Positions 33,379-41,875 of a stretch of DNA of 64,000 bases are shown here, one piece after another. The notes under the pieces are model-generated. The model was not told where the DNA came from, did no database searches, and was given only the letters and a program-made list of their open reading frames with translations. The position numbers and the translations under genes are program-made. Source of the stretch: JBHOQS01 sp042408875 (GTDB lineage: Bacteria > Chloroflexota > UBA11872 > JBHOQS01); contig JBHOQS010000022.1 of assembly GCA_042408875.1 (NCBI GenBank), positions 310,001 through 374,000 of the forward strand, read 5' to 3'. The first letter of the stretch is position 1. Every line of letters begins with the position of its first letter.

Positions 33379-33842
33379 ATGCGTACTGATGAGATCAGGA
33401 TCAATTTATGCCGGGAAGATGATCTTCCAGCTGTGGCTGACCTTTATCGAGCGTAGGCAGGCGGGGGTTAGGTGGGGACTCCGTGTCTGAGGGAATCACG
33501 GCGTTGCGGCAGAAGCTTGGCCCGTTTTCCTGCGTGGCCGAGCGAGACGACCAGAGCGTTGGCTTCGTCGTCGCTTGCGTAAAGCGCTCGGCTCCTAGCG
33601 ATATAGCAATCTTGCCAGAAGAAGCCGACTATCTGGGGGTCGAAGATCCCTACGTTACGACTATGGCGCGTGGATTAAGCATTGGTATGTCCCTGATAGA
33701 AGCGGTACTAACAAGAGCCGGGCGACATTACCCGACCGATCGCTGGTCTTCCCTGCCACCAAAGAGGCATGAGGTATAATGGGTGGCAAGCTTCTACGAG
33801 CGCTTTGGCTGCCGCGTCTGGGGAGTACAGATGTTCAGATGA
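33379..33842 (+). pseudogene. Degraded GNAT acetyltransferase gene
   Basis: Pieces of one GNAT protein are spread over the frames: ATG 33379 gives INLCREDDLPAVADLYRA then TAG (33454-33456). The frame at 33483 gives FSCVAERDDQSVGFVVACVK, EEADYLGVEDPYVTTMARGL and SIGMSLIEAVLTRA. A third frame near 33745 gives LVFPATKEA then TGA; the second frame resumes with a TAA at 33777 and VASFYERFGCRVWGVQMFR up to TGA 33840-33842. At least two frameshifts and several stop codons. The fold elements, acetyl-CoA loop region and FYERFG tail are those of a GNAT N-acetyltransferase. No intact start-to-stop frame remains. Confidence 0.75.
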
Positions 33843-34039
33843 GGCGTAGACGGCCGCTGGCGTGCACCAGCGGTGATGCTTTGAAAGCGCGCTCTCTTGT
33901 ACCTCAGCCGAATGTCTACGCCATCCACATTGGGAGGTAGGTTCTCGGCGGCCGAGCGGAATATTGCTGGGCGTGATTGATTTTTGTAGGATAGTGACGA
34001 TGCTAGAGAGTGCGAGGCGATCGTGAACGGGAGGAAACG
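33843..34039. other. Upstream region of the ABC transporter operon
   Basis: About 200 bp after the dead GNAT gene, becoming AT-rich near 33970 (TTGATT and TTTTTG). No convincing promoter pair was found by eye. Confidence 0.4.
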
Positions 34040-35356
34040 ATGGCGGTAATGCGACAGCACACGCTTTCGCGACGGGACATGGGCCGTTCCATGGGTGCTG
34101 GGATCGCCGGTGCATTGCTATCGGCCTGCGGCCAGGCCGCGGGGCAGCGTCCGAGCGGTGACACTGCCGGTAAGGCCAAGGGTGTGACGATCCGCATGCT
34201 GGCGTGGGCCGGCTACAAGGGTGATGGGATCAAGACCTGGCTCGGCGACTTCGAGAAGGAGGTCGGAGGCAAGGTCGAACTCGACCTGGTCGCATCGGAC
34301 AAGCTCACGGAGAAGCAGATCGTTACCCTCTCAGGGAAGACCGGCGACTTCGATGTCTCAACGATCGACGAACCGAACCTGCCGGCGATGGCGCCCTTCC
34401 TGGTGCACCTCGACCCCTACATTCAGTCGTCCCGGCTGGATAAGGACGACTGGGTGCCGGTGATCTGGGACGCCGGAGTCTGGCAGAACAAGACGTACCT
34501 CATCGCCTTCGACCCTAATGTCCAGATCCTCTTCGCCCGCAAGGACGTGCTGGACGCGAAGGGGCTGAAGATCCCTGAGAAATGGACGGAGCTGTTTGAG
34601 ACAGCGCGCAGGGCGCAGGAGCGAGAGAAGGAGCTCTACGGTATCGCCATCATGGCGAAGCGCGATATCCAGACCGGCATTAACGCATGGACCTTCATTA
34701 CGACGTGGGGCAATGAGATCTTCGACGAGAACTACCGCGCCGCCTTCGACAACGAACGTGGCTATGACGCGCTGGCCTTCTACAAGAAGGTCGTCGATGA
34801 GATTGCACCGCCTGGAGCAATCGGCTACGACTACGCCGGCATCAATACAGCGATGCAGCAGGGCAAGGCGGTCTTCTTGCAGAACTGGGCCTCAGTGGCG
34901 CTTTCGATCATCCGGCCACCGGAGTCGAAGGTCACGGACAAGGTCGCCTTCGCTCCGGTGCTAGGCGAGGTCAAGCGCCACTCGATGCGCGGTGTGTGGA
35001 GCCTGGGCATCAACGCGGATAGCAAGGTCCGCGACGCGGCCTGGGAGTTCACCAGGTGGTTTACCAGCAAAGATGGCATGCTCAAGTACGTCAGGGGCGG
35101 CTCTGGCAACGCGGCACGACTGTCTGTGCTGGAAAGCCAGGAGTTCCGCCAGCTCGCACCGCATGCTGACGCCCTGGTAGCAACTTTCAAGATGGCCAAG
35201 AAGCGGCCCATCTTCAAGGAATACAACGAGATCCAGCAGGTGCTGGATATCATGGGTTCCAAAGTAACGACAGGAGAGGCATCGCCGCGCGAGGCAGTCA
35301 AAGAAGCGGCCCAGAAGCTGAACGATATCATGAAGCGGGGTGGCTATCAGAAGTAG
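34040..35356 (+). CDS. ABC sugar-binding lipoprotein with Tat signal
   Basis: A 438-residue family-1 carbohydrate-type solute-binding protein and the first gene of a three-gene operon. The N-terminus carries LSRRDMGRSMG (twin arginine) followed by a lipobox LLSAC (Cys30). Mature features: TIRMLAWAGYKGDGIKTWL, DVSTIDEPNLPAMAPFLV, TYLIAFDPNVQILFARKDVL, GKAVFLQNWASVAL and WSLGINADSKV. ATG 34040 with GGGAGGAAAC upstream is chosen over 34010. Together with the two permeases it would import a sugar or oligosaccharide; specificity is unknown. Confidence 0.93.
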   Translation: MAVMRQHTLSRRDMGRSMGAGIAGALLSACGQAAGQRPSGDTAGKAKGVTIRMLAWAGYKGDGIKTWLGDFEKEVGGKVELDLVASDKLTEKQIVTLSGKTGDFDVSTIDEPNLPAMAPFLVHLDPYIQSSRLDKDDWVPVIWDAGVWQNKTYLIAFDPNVQILFARKDVLDAKGLKIPEKWTELFETARRAQEREKELYGIAIMAKRDIQTGINAWTFITTWGNEIFDENYRAAFDNERGYDALAFYKKVVDEIAPPGAIGYDYAGINTAMQQGKAVFLQNWASVALSIIRPPESKVTDKVAFAPVLGEVKRHSMRGVWSLGINADSKVRDAAWEFTRWFTSKDGMLKYVRGGSGNAARLSVLESQEFRQLAPHADALVATFKMAKKRPIFKEYNEIQQVLDIMGSKVTTGEASPREAVKEAAQKLNDIMKRGGYQK

Positions 35357-35415
35357 CCACAGGAGCTCGCAGGGTGCTTCGAGTGCATCATGTCAACGCG
35401 CGCTTGTAGGCTCCG

Positions 35416-36372
35416 GTGCAGGTAAAATATCAACCAAAATATCAGCCAATGAGACAGGAAGCGCTTGCTCCTCCCACGGTGATGGCACGGGCGCGGCGCC
35501 GACGCCGTTTCATGACGCCGTACCTGTTCGTGGCGCCGTCGCTCGTGCTGACCCTCCTGGTGATGTTCTATCCGCTGGCCTATTCGCTTGGGGTCAGCTT
35601 CACCGGCTACTCGCTGAGCAGGCCTGGAGAGGTACCGTTCGTCGGCCTGGCGAACTATGTGTGGGCGGTCACAAGCCCCAGCTTTGCGCTCTCGATCTGG
35701 AACACGATCGTGTATACGGTCGGGTCGGTGACGCTGGAGTTCCTGCTGGGGCTTGGATTCGCCCTGCTGCTCAACACGGAGTTCCGCGGCCAGGGGGTGG
35801 TGCGTACGATCCTCATGCTGCCGCTCTTTCTGACGCCCTCGGTGGTGTCGCTGGTGTTCCTGTTCATGTACTACCCTGGCGAAGGCGTACTGCCGTGGCT
35901 GGCCTCGTTCTTCGGCGTGCCGAAGGCTTTTCCCTTCCTGGGCGACCCGCGCACGGCCATGCTCAGCCTGATCCTCGTGGATGTGTGGCGCACCACGCCC
36001 TTCATGTTCCTGGTGCTGCTGGCCGGGCTCCAGTCCCTCCCGCATGAGGTCATGGAGGCCGCTGCCATCGATGGCGCATCGGCCTGGCAGACGCTGCGCC
36101 ATGTCACGCTGCCGCTGCTGAGTCCGCTGATCCTGGTGGCGCTCACCATCCGTGGGATGGATGCGTTCCGTGAGTTCGATACGATCTACCTGCTCACTGC
36201 GGGCGGCCCTGGGCAGGCGACTGAGGTCATCTCGATGCTGGCCTACAACGCCGCCTTCCGGTATTTCGACCTCGGCCGTGCTTCGGCGATCGCCTACATC
36301 ATTCTGCTGCTGGTGCTGGGATTCTCGCTCTTCTTCGTGAAAAAGCTGCGCGACATGCAGATGTCGGGGTAG
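35416..36372 (+). CDS. ABC sugar transporter permease (MalF-like)
   Basis: A 318-residue (from GTG 35416) or 307-residue (from ATG 35449) inner-membrane protein with six helices. The coupling helix EAA motif is EAAAIDGASAWQTLRHVTLP and contacts the ATPase. FMTPYLFVAPSLVLTLLVMF starts the first helix, as in MalF/UgpA-type permeases. The N-terminal KYQPKYQP is encoded by a 12-bp in-frame tandem duplication (35424-35447), so the earlier start, if used, includes a repeat-born extension. Preceded by the binding protein, followed by the second permease. Confidence 0.93.
   Translation: MQVKYQPKYQPMRQEALAPPTVMARARRRRRFMTPYLFVAPSLVLTLLVMFYPLAYSLGVSFTGYSLSRPGEVPFVGLANYVWAVTSPSFALSIWNTIVYTVGSVTLEFLLGLGFALLLNTEFRGQGVVRTILMLPLFLTPSVVSLVFLFMYYPGEGVLPWLASFFGVPKAFPFLGDPRTAMLSLILVDVWRTTPFMFLVLLAGLQSLPHEVMEAAAIDGASAWQTLRHVTLPLLSPLILVALTIRGMDAFREFDTIYLLTAGGPGQATEVISMLAYNAAFRYFDLGRASAIAYIILLLVLGFSLFFVKKLRDMQMSG
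35424..35447. repeat. 12-bp tandem duplication at the permease start
   Basis: AAAATATCAACC and AAAATATCAGCC lie between the two possible start codons of the permease gene. Confidence 0.8.
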
Positions 36373-36403
36373 AGCATCTGGTCGTGGGTACCGTAAGGAG
36401 GCG

Positions 36404-37231
36404 ATGATGGCTGGCCGTCGCCTGCGCGGCATCGTGCGGGCACTTCTGATTGCACTGGCGATGCTCTGGTCGCTCGGGCCACTGTACTGGATGTTTGCTA
36501 CGTCGTTCAAGCGGCCGGAGATTGTCTGGCAGCTCCCGCCGCCGCTCCTGTTCACGCCGTACCTGGAGAACTACGCTCAGGTCTTCCAGCGTACCCCGTT
36601 CTGGCCCTACCTGGTGAATACGCTGATCGTCGCGACGGCTACGCTGGTCATCGCAGTGACCTGTGGCTCGCTGGCAGCGTATAGTTTTACGCGCTTTCGC
36701 TTCCCCGGGTCGGACACCCTGCCGCTGTTCTACCTGGTCGCCAGGATGCTGCCGCGCTTCGTGCTAGTCGTGCCGCTGTACATCGTCATGCGTGAGTTGG
36801 GGCTCCTGAACACCCGGCTGGCGCTGATCCTGGCGTATACAACCTTTTCGCTGCCGTTCGTCATCTGGATGATGATCGGTTTCTTTAAAGAAATCCCTGT
36901 GGAGCTAGAAGAGGCCGCGATGGTGGACGGCTGTACGCGCCTTCAAGTGCTCGTGAGGGTCGTCCTCCCGCTGGCCGCGCCCGGGCTCGCCGCGACCTCA
37001 ATCTTTGCGTTCTTGCTCGGTTGGAATGAGTTCCTGTTCGCGCTAGTGCTGGCCGGGCGGGACACGCGCACGCTCCCGCTCATTGCCGCCGGGTTTACCA
37101 CCGACCGCGGAGTAGAGTGGGGCCTAGTGATGGCGACGGGCTCGCTGGTGCTGCTGCCGGTGATCGCTATGGCCCTGGTGGTGCAGAAACACATTGTGCG
37201 CGGCATGACGCTCGGCGCGGTGAAAGGCTAA
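36404..37231 (+). CDS. ABC sugar transporter permease (MalG-like)
   Basis: A 275-residue inner-membrane protein with six helices and an EAA motif EEAAMVDGCTRLQVLVRVVL, typical of MalG/UgpE-type permeases. LGPLYWMFATSFKRPEI marks the N-terminal end of the family. ATG 36404 has TAAGGAGG 6 bp upstream. No ATPase gene follows, so the transporter probably uses a shared MsmK/UgpC-type ATPase encoded elsewhere. Its stop codon overlaps the stop of the convergent PIN remnant. Confidence 0.93.
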   Translation: MMAGRRLRGIVRALLIALAMLWSLGPLYWMFATSFKRPEIVWQLPPPLLFTPYLENYAQVFQRTPFWPYLVNTLIVATATLVIAVTCGSLAAYSFTRFRFPGSDTLPLFYLVARMLPRFVLVVPLYIVMRELGLLNTRLALILAYTTFSLPFVIWMMIGFFKEIPVELEEAAMVDGCTRLQVLVRVVLPLAAPGLAATSIFAFLLGWNEFLFALVLAGRDTRTLPLIAAGFTTDRGVEWGLVMATGSLVLLPVIAMALVVQKHIVRGMTLGAVKG

Positions 37232-37458
37232 CAAGCGCGCTGCCTCTCGCTGGGCGGCTCAGCCCAGCCTGCCGCCGCAGTGGCATACGGCAGGAGGCGG
37301 AAGGGGCGGCCGCTCGGTGCGGTGACTGCACGGAAATGGCGCTGGTCGAGCGTCAGGATGTCGTCCCAGCCATGGCGCTCGGCCAGCCCCACCAGGGATG
37401 CGTTGGCCAGGCCACGGCGTCGATCGGCATAGCGCTCAATGGTACCTTCGTTTATTGT
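37228..37458 (-). pseudogene. 5'-truncated PIN-domain (VapC-like) gene
   Basis: The minus-strand frame reads EGTIERYADRRRGLANASLV, GLAERHGWDDILTLDQRHFR and AVTAPSGRPFRLLP, the C-terminal half of a PIN ribonuclease domain: the Y-A-D-x-x-x-G-L-x-D/N-A helix, ILTLD, HFR and the terminal FxLLP strand. The usual Asp in GLADAS is Asn here. The frame is cut at its 5' side where an AT-rich sequence (about 37449-37495) begins; there is no start codon and an in-frame TAA precedes it. It is not the other half of the remnant at 5136, which lies on the other strand 32 kb away. Confidence 0.75.
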
Positions 37459-37630
37459 TTATATTGTTATGTCGTTCATTAATATGCTCAGACAGCGCGT
37501 GCAGACGCAATGCGCACGGGAGTACTCATGCAAGCCGCGTATACGGAAGCGCGCTGTACCTGAGTGTATCGTGAGGCCAGCGCAGCCATGCTGCGGCGCC
37601 GGGCGCTCATCGTTCGGCCCGCGGCGCGTC

Positions 37631-39520
37631 CTACTCGACCATCCGCAGCTTGCACGGCGCAGGATCGATAGCCACTAACAGCGGGCGAGCCATGCCGGCG
37701 AACGAGACAATGGCCTGGCCGGGGGCCAGGGCCGGCAAGCGGGCCCACAGAGCTGGATCAATGCCACCAAGGGTGCGCTGGAGCTGGCTGATCACCTGAA
37801 TGTCGCTGAGCTTATGCAGCACGTAGTTATTCAGGAGGCCGAAGAGCTGGCGCGGCAGGTGCTGCGGAAGCTGGGTGACAAACACCAGACCGAGCCAGCG
37901 CTTCCGCCCGCGCTTGGCAATGCGCGCGACTTGCTCGAACAGCACCGGCATCGTGCCGATACGCTCCTCAGAGAGAAACTCGTGGGCCTCCTCGATGATC
38001 ACGAGCGTGCGCGGTGGGCGCCGCCCGTGCTGCTCGGCGTGCGCGTACGCCCTCTCTTGCGCCTGCTGGACCCCGCGCAGCAGGTCGGCGATAACGAGGT
38101 TGTTAAGCTCCGGGGAGTCGGTATCCGAGAGGTCGATCACTGAGACCCGACCGGGCTTGAGCAGTTCCTGGTAGCATAGCGGGCCAGCGTCTGTCCGGTC
38201 GAACACGCCGAGGCGCGCCAGGCGCCACAGGCGGCCGGCCAGTGCCCGCCAGCTCCCCTCATGGTCGGACTTGCTCTCCCTGACGCGCTGCGCCACGCGC
38301 TGCGGGTTCGTCTGGAAGGCACGGGTGCGGAAGGCAGGCTCTCGCTCCTGCTTGCTTACCTGGCGCAGGTACTCGTTGGCAACGTCCAGCACGTGCTCCA
38401 GGCGCATGCCGGGATAGCCGGTGTCGAACTCGTTGTACTCCAGCAGGCGTTCTTCATCCTCCCTGAGCGGAGCGCCATGTTCGTCTCGTCGCGGGAAGAT
38501 GCTGAAGTCACGGAGCAGTTGCCTGGCTACGTCGTAGGCGCGGAAGAAACGCTGCTCCTGCGCATCGGTGAGATCCAGGATCTCCTTGATCGCATACGGG
38601 GAAAGCCGCTCAAAGGCCAGGCTGAAGGCAGCGCGCCGCGGATGGTGCGGGTTGGCACATGCCCGGCCGGCGAGATGGTACAGCACGCTGTCCGGCACCC
38701 CGGCGGCCGGAAGCCCGCGCTCGGCCAGGGCAGTGCGCATGGCTGGGGCAGCAGCCGGCTCGTTCAGGAAGGCGTACTCCCCCTCGACGTCCAGGAGCAC
38801 CACCGCGAAGCCCTTGGCCTGGGCCTCGTAGATCAGGCGTGCCACTGTAGTTGACTTGCCGCTACCCGTCGTGCCCAGGACGGCGGTGTGGCGCGGCAGC
38901 ACATCTTTAGACATGTCAGGCACGCCTACTGCGATATGCTCATGCCCGACGGCTAGTCCCAGCCGCAACGACCCGCCAGCGCGCAGCACCCGCGCACTCT
39001 CATCCGCCGACACGGTGAACACCGGGCTATTCGGCAGCGGGCGAAAACGCGGCGGAACCAGCGTTGTGCTTTCCCCGCGGGTGATCTCTTCGCCCAGGAG
39101 TTCGACCTGCACGCGACCGTGGTAGCGCGGCATGTAGATCGCGCCATGCACGGTCGTGGCCACGATCGGCGGAGCATCAGCGCGCAGACCGTCGGGCTCA
39201 GCGAACGGTCCCTTCACCACGACTCCCAGGTAACTGCGGCCATCTTTGACGCTGCGGATGCGCAGCAGCGACTGCGACGGCACGCGGCCGATGTTCTCAG
39301 GCGGCAGCAGCACGGTGACCGTATGATCCTCGCTCTGGGGCGTGTCGAACATGGTGCGGCCGACCGAGCCTGCGTACTCGGGGCCTTCGTGCCACTCTCC
39401 GCCGGCCTGAGCGATCTGCTGGTCAAGCTCCTGGAAGAAGTTGAGCGGAACAGGCCGATAGGGCGATCCCACCGTGTGCGCGCGGGGAGCGTTTGGTCTT
39501 CCGTCATCAGCAGCAGCCAT
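37631..39520 (-). CDS. herA: HerA-type DNA translocase/helicase
   Basis: A 629-residue FtsK/HerA-superfamily ATPase. Residues 65-175 form a HAS-barrel-like beta domain; Walker A is AVLGTTGSGKSTTVARLIYE (GTTGSGKST 216-224), ending sheet strand VVLLDVEGEYAFL follows, and Walker B is LVIIEEAHEFLSEERIGTMP (506-513 core). AKRGRKRWLGLVFVTQLPQH is the sensor/arginine region and the C-terminal LPALAPGQAIVSFAGMARP matches HerA. HerA works as a hexamer with a NurA nuclease in DNA end resection; related HerA proteins also act in phage defence. A NurA-like gene precedes it by 47 bp on the same strand. Confidence 0.88.
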   Translation of the reverse strand: MAAADDGRPNAPRAHTVGSPYRPVPLNFFQELDQQIAQAGGEWHEGPEYAGSVGRTMFDTPQSEDHTVTVLLPPENIGRVPSQSLLRIRSVKDGRSYLGVVVKGPFAEPDGLRADAPPIVATTVHGAIYMPRYHGRVQVELLGEEITRGESTTLVPPRFRPLPNSPVFTVSADESARVLRAGGSLRLGLAVGHEHIAVGVPDMSKDVLPRHTAVLGTTGSGKSTTVARLIYEAQAKGFAVVLLDVEGEYAFLNEPAAAPAMRTALAERGLPAAGVPDSVLYHLAGRACANPHHPRRAAFSLAFERLSPYAIKEILDLTDAQEQRFFRAYDVARQLLRDFSIFPRRDEHGAPLREDEERLLEYNEFDTGYPGMRLEHVLDVANEYLRQVSKQEREPAFRTRAFQTNPQRVAQRVRESKSDHEGSWRALAGRLWRLARLGVFDRTDAGPLCYQELLKPGRVSVIDLSDTDSPELNNLVIADLLRGVQQAQERAYAHAEQHGRRPPRTLVIIEEAHEFLSEERIGTMPVLFEQVARIAKRGRKRWLGLVFVTQLPQHLPRQLFGLLNNYVLHKLSDIQVISQLQRTLGGIDPALWARLPALAPGQAIVSFAGMARPLLVAIDPAPCKLRMVE

Positions 39521-39567
39521 CGGTACGTCACCTCGTGTGGCGCGTCGATCCGACGAACTCCTCTCGG

Positions 39568-40779
39568 CTAACTTCTGGTGGCAGACTGGTAACGATAGGG
39601 CGCGCCGGCATAGGTATAGGCGAGCTGGACCGACGCCTCGAACGCGTCAGCACTGAACATTGCGCGGCAAATGGCGGCCGCGAGATCGAGCAGCAGCGGG
39701 CGGCCGCGGTGTTCCTGCAACGTCGAATCAGCCAGCGTGAGATGCCCTGCCTCCAGGGCATGGTCGACGTGTGCGTAGAAGGCGCAGGGGGGCGCTGCTA
39801 TGGAGGCACGGCAGAGCCCCAGGACGACCTGCGACCCCACCTCGTGGACGAAGCTGCGTACTCGGTGGCTCGCTGCGATCGGATAGCTTGACTGGTCGAG
39901 CGTCTGCCCGAGGCTGCCCTCGATGGTATCCACGAGGGCGATCTCTAAGGGGTTGAGTGCCAGCCCGATCGTCTGAAACACACGGTTCCCCATGCTGCTG
40001 GGGATGAAGACGGCGCGGCGGTGCCCGAGCAGCAGGCGCTCCAGCAGGTCCAGGCCGCGTTGCAGGAGCTCCGGGCTTCCGGAGCCGGTCAGGAGCTCGG
40101 TCGGCACAGGTACGCCGTGGCCCATCCGCCAGCATGCGGTAGAGCGCTCCAGCAGCACCGCGCGTTCCGCGTAGGCCATGATACTGCGGCGTCCCAGCTC
40201 GGTCAGACGATCACGCAGGGTGCCATCGGGGCTGCTGCGGAGCCGACGTTGCTCGAGCAACTCAAGCGCATCCTCGACGGGATCGCCCCCGCGCACGCGC
40301 AGGTCGCGCCGGTAGAGGCGGTGCACCAGCGCGCCCTGGTCGCCGCGATAGGAGACCAGGCACACACCGATCTGAGCGATCGTCACCGGCAGGGTATCAT
40401 GCAGCGCGCTGATCCCCTGGCACGCTTCTACCTGGCCGGTGAAAAGTAACCCGCGGTGAATGCGCTCCAGCGTGGCAACATCGGCGTGATAAATGCCGGC
40501 TAGAGCCGGCGCGCCGGGGCGGTTGAAGACCCTGGGGAAGAGCTCGGCGCGGACGCGCGCTCGCACGGTATCTTCGAACTCGACGGCTGCCTTGATCTCC
40601 TGCTCGAGGCGCTCGTACAGCGCGGCCAGGTTCTCGCTCGGCGTCCAGGTATCCAGATCCAGCGTACGCTCCAGCGGCTCGCCAAAGGCGGCCTCATACT
40701 TCTCCGCGGTAACGTCTTCGACCTGCACCGGACGGCGCGCAGGGCGTGGCGGGACCGTCCTCTCAGGCTGAGGCGTCAT
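39568..40779 (-). CDS. NurA-like putative nuclease partner of HerA
   Basis: 403 residues from ATG 40779 (the frame is open to 40899, but those residues are low-complexity). Position next to HerA and the C-terminal block RGRPLLLDLAAAICRAMF and AYTYAGAPYRYQS resemble the end of NurA-family nucleases found beside HerA. The central VEACQGISALHDTLPVTIAQ occupies the place of the NurA DG-S metal motif, but the first Asp is Gln (ACQG), so nuclease activity is uncertain. Acidic residues in YAHVDHALEAGH could supply other ligands. A distinct HerA-associated family is the alternative. A promoter-like pair lies at 40871-40899. Confidence 0.6.
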   Translation of the reverse strand: MTPQPERTVPPRPARRPVQVEDVTAEKYEAAFGEPLERTLDLDTWTPSENLAALYERLEQEIKAAVEFEDTVRARVRAELFPRVFNRPGAPALAGIYHADVATLERIHRGLLFTGQVEACQGISALHDTLPVTIAQIGVCLVSYRGDQGALVHRLYRRDLRVRGGDPVEDALELLEQRRLRSSPDGTLRDRLTELGRRSIMAYAERAVLLERSTACWRMGHGVPVPTELLTGSGSPELLQRGLDLLERLLLGHRRAVFIPSSMGNRVFQTIGLALNPLEIALVDTIEGSLGQTLDQSSYPIAASHRVRSFVHEVGSQVVLGLCRASIAAPPCAFYAHVDHALEAGHLTLADSTLQEHRGRPLLLDLAAAICRAMFSADAFEASVQLAYTYAGAPYRYQSATRS

Positions 40780-41119
40780 GGCACCTGTCCCTGCTGGCTG
40801 TGGATATCTAGGAAAGCTCGTGCAAGCCCGACTTTCCGTACGGCCCTTATTTTCGCATCTTGCTCTTCCGTACGTAAAGACACAAGTACGACACGTCAAG
40901 GCAGAAGTACGACAGCAGGGACGAAAGTCTCGTAAATGTCAGACTGTTGAGACGGGCTCGGCCAGAACAGGGGAGGGTGTCGTGTATCAATTAGGTGGAT
41001 GGGAAGTCCAAGTGGGTGGGAAGTCCAAGAAGTCCGACGTAGGGTCCAAAAGTAGGCTCTAATGGTTCTGGCGCTGGGCAGTGAGGGAGCAGTCTGGAGA
41101 AATGTCCTGGGCGAGACCC
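40780..41119. other. Gap between the NurA-like and peptidase genes
   Basis: About 340 bp without a supported gene. It contains AAGTACGACA twice (near 40884 and 40904) and GGGAAGTCCAAG twice (about 40999-41029), besides the putative promoter for the NurA-HerA pair. Confidence 0.5.
40871..40899 (-). promoter_or_regulatory. Putative promoter of the NurA-HerA pair
   Basis: Minus strand TTGACG, 17 bp, TACGTA; the leader to ATG 40779 would be about 85 nt. The -10 box is a weak match. Confidence 0.4.
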
Positions 41120-41875
41120 TCAGCTCTCGAGCCAGTCGCGAAAGCCGGGGCCGCCCCACAAGGCCTCGGCCAGGTGCGCCGCATAACGACGGGCCGCCTG
41201 CACAGGCAGGCCAAAATCAGTCGCCAGCAGGCGAGTCAGCGTCGCCAGCCGATTGCCCCACCGAGAGGGGAGGTCGGGGAGTGTAAGACGGGCGTAGACT
41301 TCCGCGCGTGGCGCCAAGAGCTCGAACGCAAGCAGGTCCGCATCACGCTCGCTGCGGGCGATACGGGCGCTCGGCGGGCTACCGTCTGGTAGACGCTCGA
41401 CGAAATACGTGAACACCTCAAGCGGTGCAGCCGCCAGGATAACGTGCAGGCGCTCCTCCACAGTGGGCGGGCGTAAGCCGTCGAGGACTGCCAGTGCTCC
41501 GCGGCCGGCAGCCTGGACCACGCGGTGGCGGGGATCGTAGTAATCCAGAAGGTAGTGGGCCAGCTCGTGCGCGATCGTAAAGCGGCGCTCGTCAGGCGGA
41601 TCATTCGCCTCCACGAAGATGGTCGCCTGCCCCAGGTAGGCCAAGATAAGGCCATGGAGCGGGCGATCGGGGAGGTCCAGTAGCCGTGCTGCCTGCCCGG
41701 CACGGTGCAGCCGCGCTGCGATTGCGTGTAGACATAGCCCGGGTACGCGCACAACGTCAGCGCACGCCAGCAGCGTCGGCCCTTCCAGGTCCCGCGGATA
41801 GGTAGACGGCGCGCCACCTGCCAGCTCCCAGAACGTATCGGCAAGGCGGCGCAGCCGTCCGGAGAAGAAGCTCAC
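41120..41875 (-). CDS. ImmA/IrrE-type metallopeptidase
   Basis: A 251-residue zincin. FTIAHELAHYLLDYYDP holds the HExxH motif (His103, Glu104, His107) with the downstream Asp typical of ImmA/IrrE (DUF955) proteins, preceded by ATIFVEANDPPDERR. Family members cleave DNA-binding repressors or anti-regulators after stress. The start codon GTG overlaps the stop of the upstream gene (GTGA), so the two are translationally coupled. The preceding gene encodes a small DNA-binding-like protein and the one before it a sigma factor, which suggests a protease-controlled regulatory circuit (inference). Confidence 0.85.
   Translation of the reverse strand: MSFFSGRLRRLADTFWELAGGAPSTYPRDLEGPTLLACADVVRVPGLCLHAIAARLHRAGQAARLLDLPDRPLHGLILAYLGQATIFVEANDPPDERRFTIAHELAHYLLDYYDPRHRVVQAAGRGALAVLDGLRPPTVEERLHVILAAAPLEVFTYFVERLPDGSPPSARIARSERDADLLAFELLAPRAEVYARLTLPDLPSRWGNRLATLTRLLATDFGLPVQAARRYAAHLAEALWGGPGFRDWLES

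Noticed and set aside
33794..34060. Minus-strand frame with a folded-looking segment (SAAENLPPNVDGVDIRLRYK)
   Set aside because: It looks slightly protein-like but has no recognisable family, no ribosome-binding site, and overlaps the upstream region of the ABC operon.
35347..36555. 402-codon minus-strand frame opposite the ABC permease
   Set aside because: Shadow of two membrane-permease genes; it is Arg/Gln/His-rich and has no hydrophobic helices.
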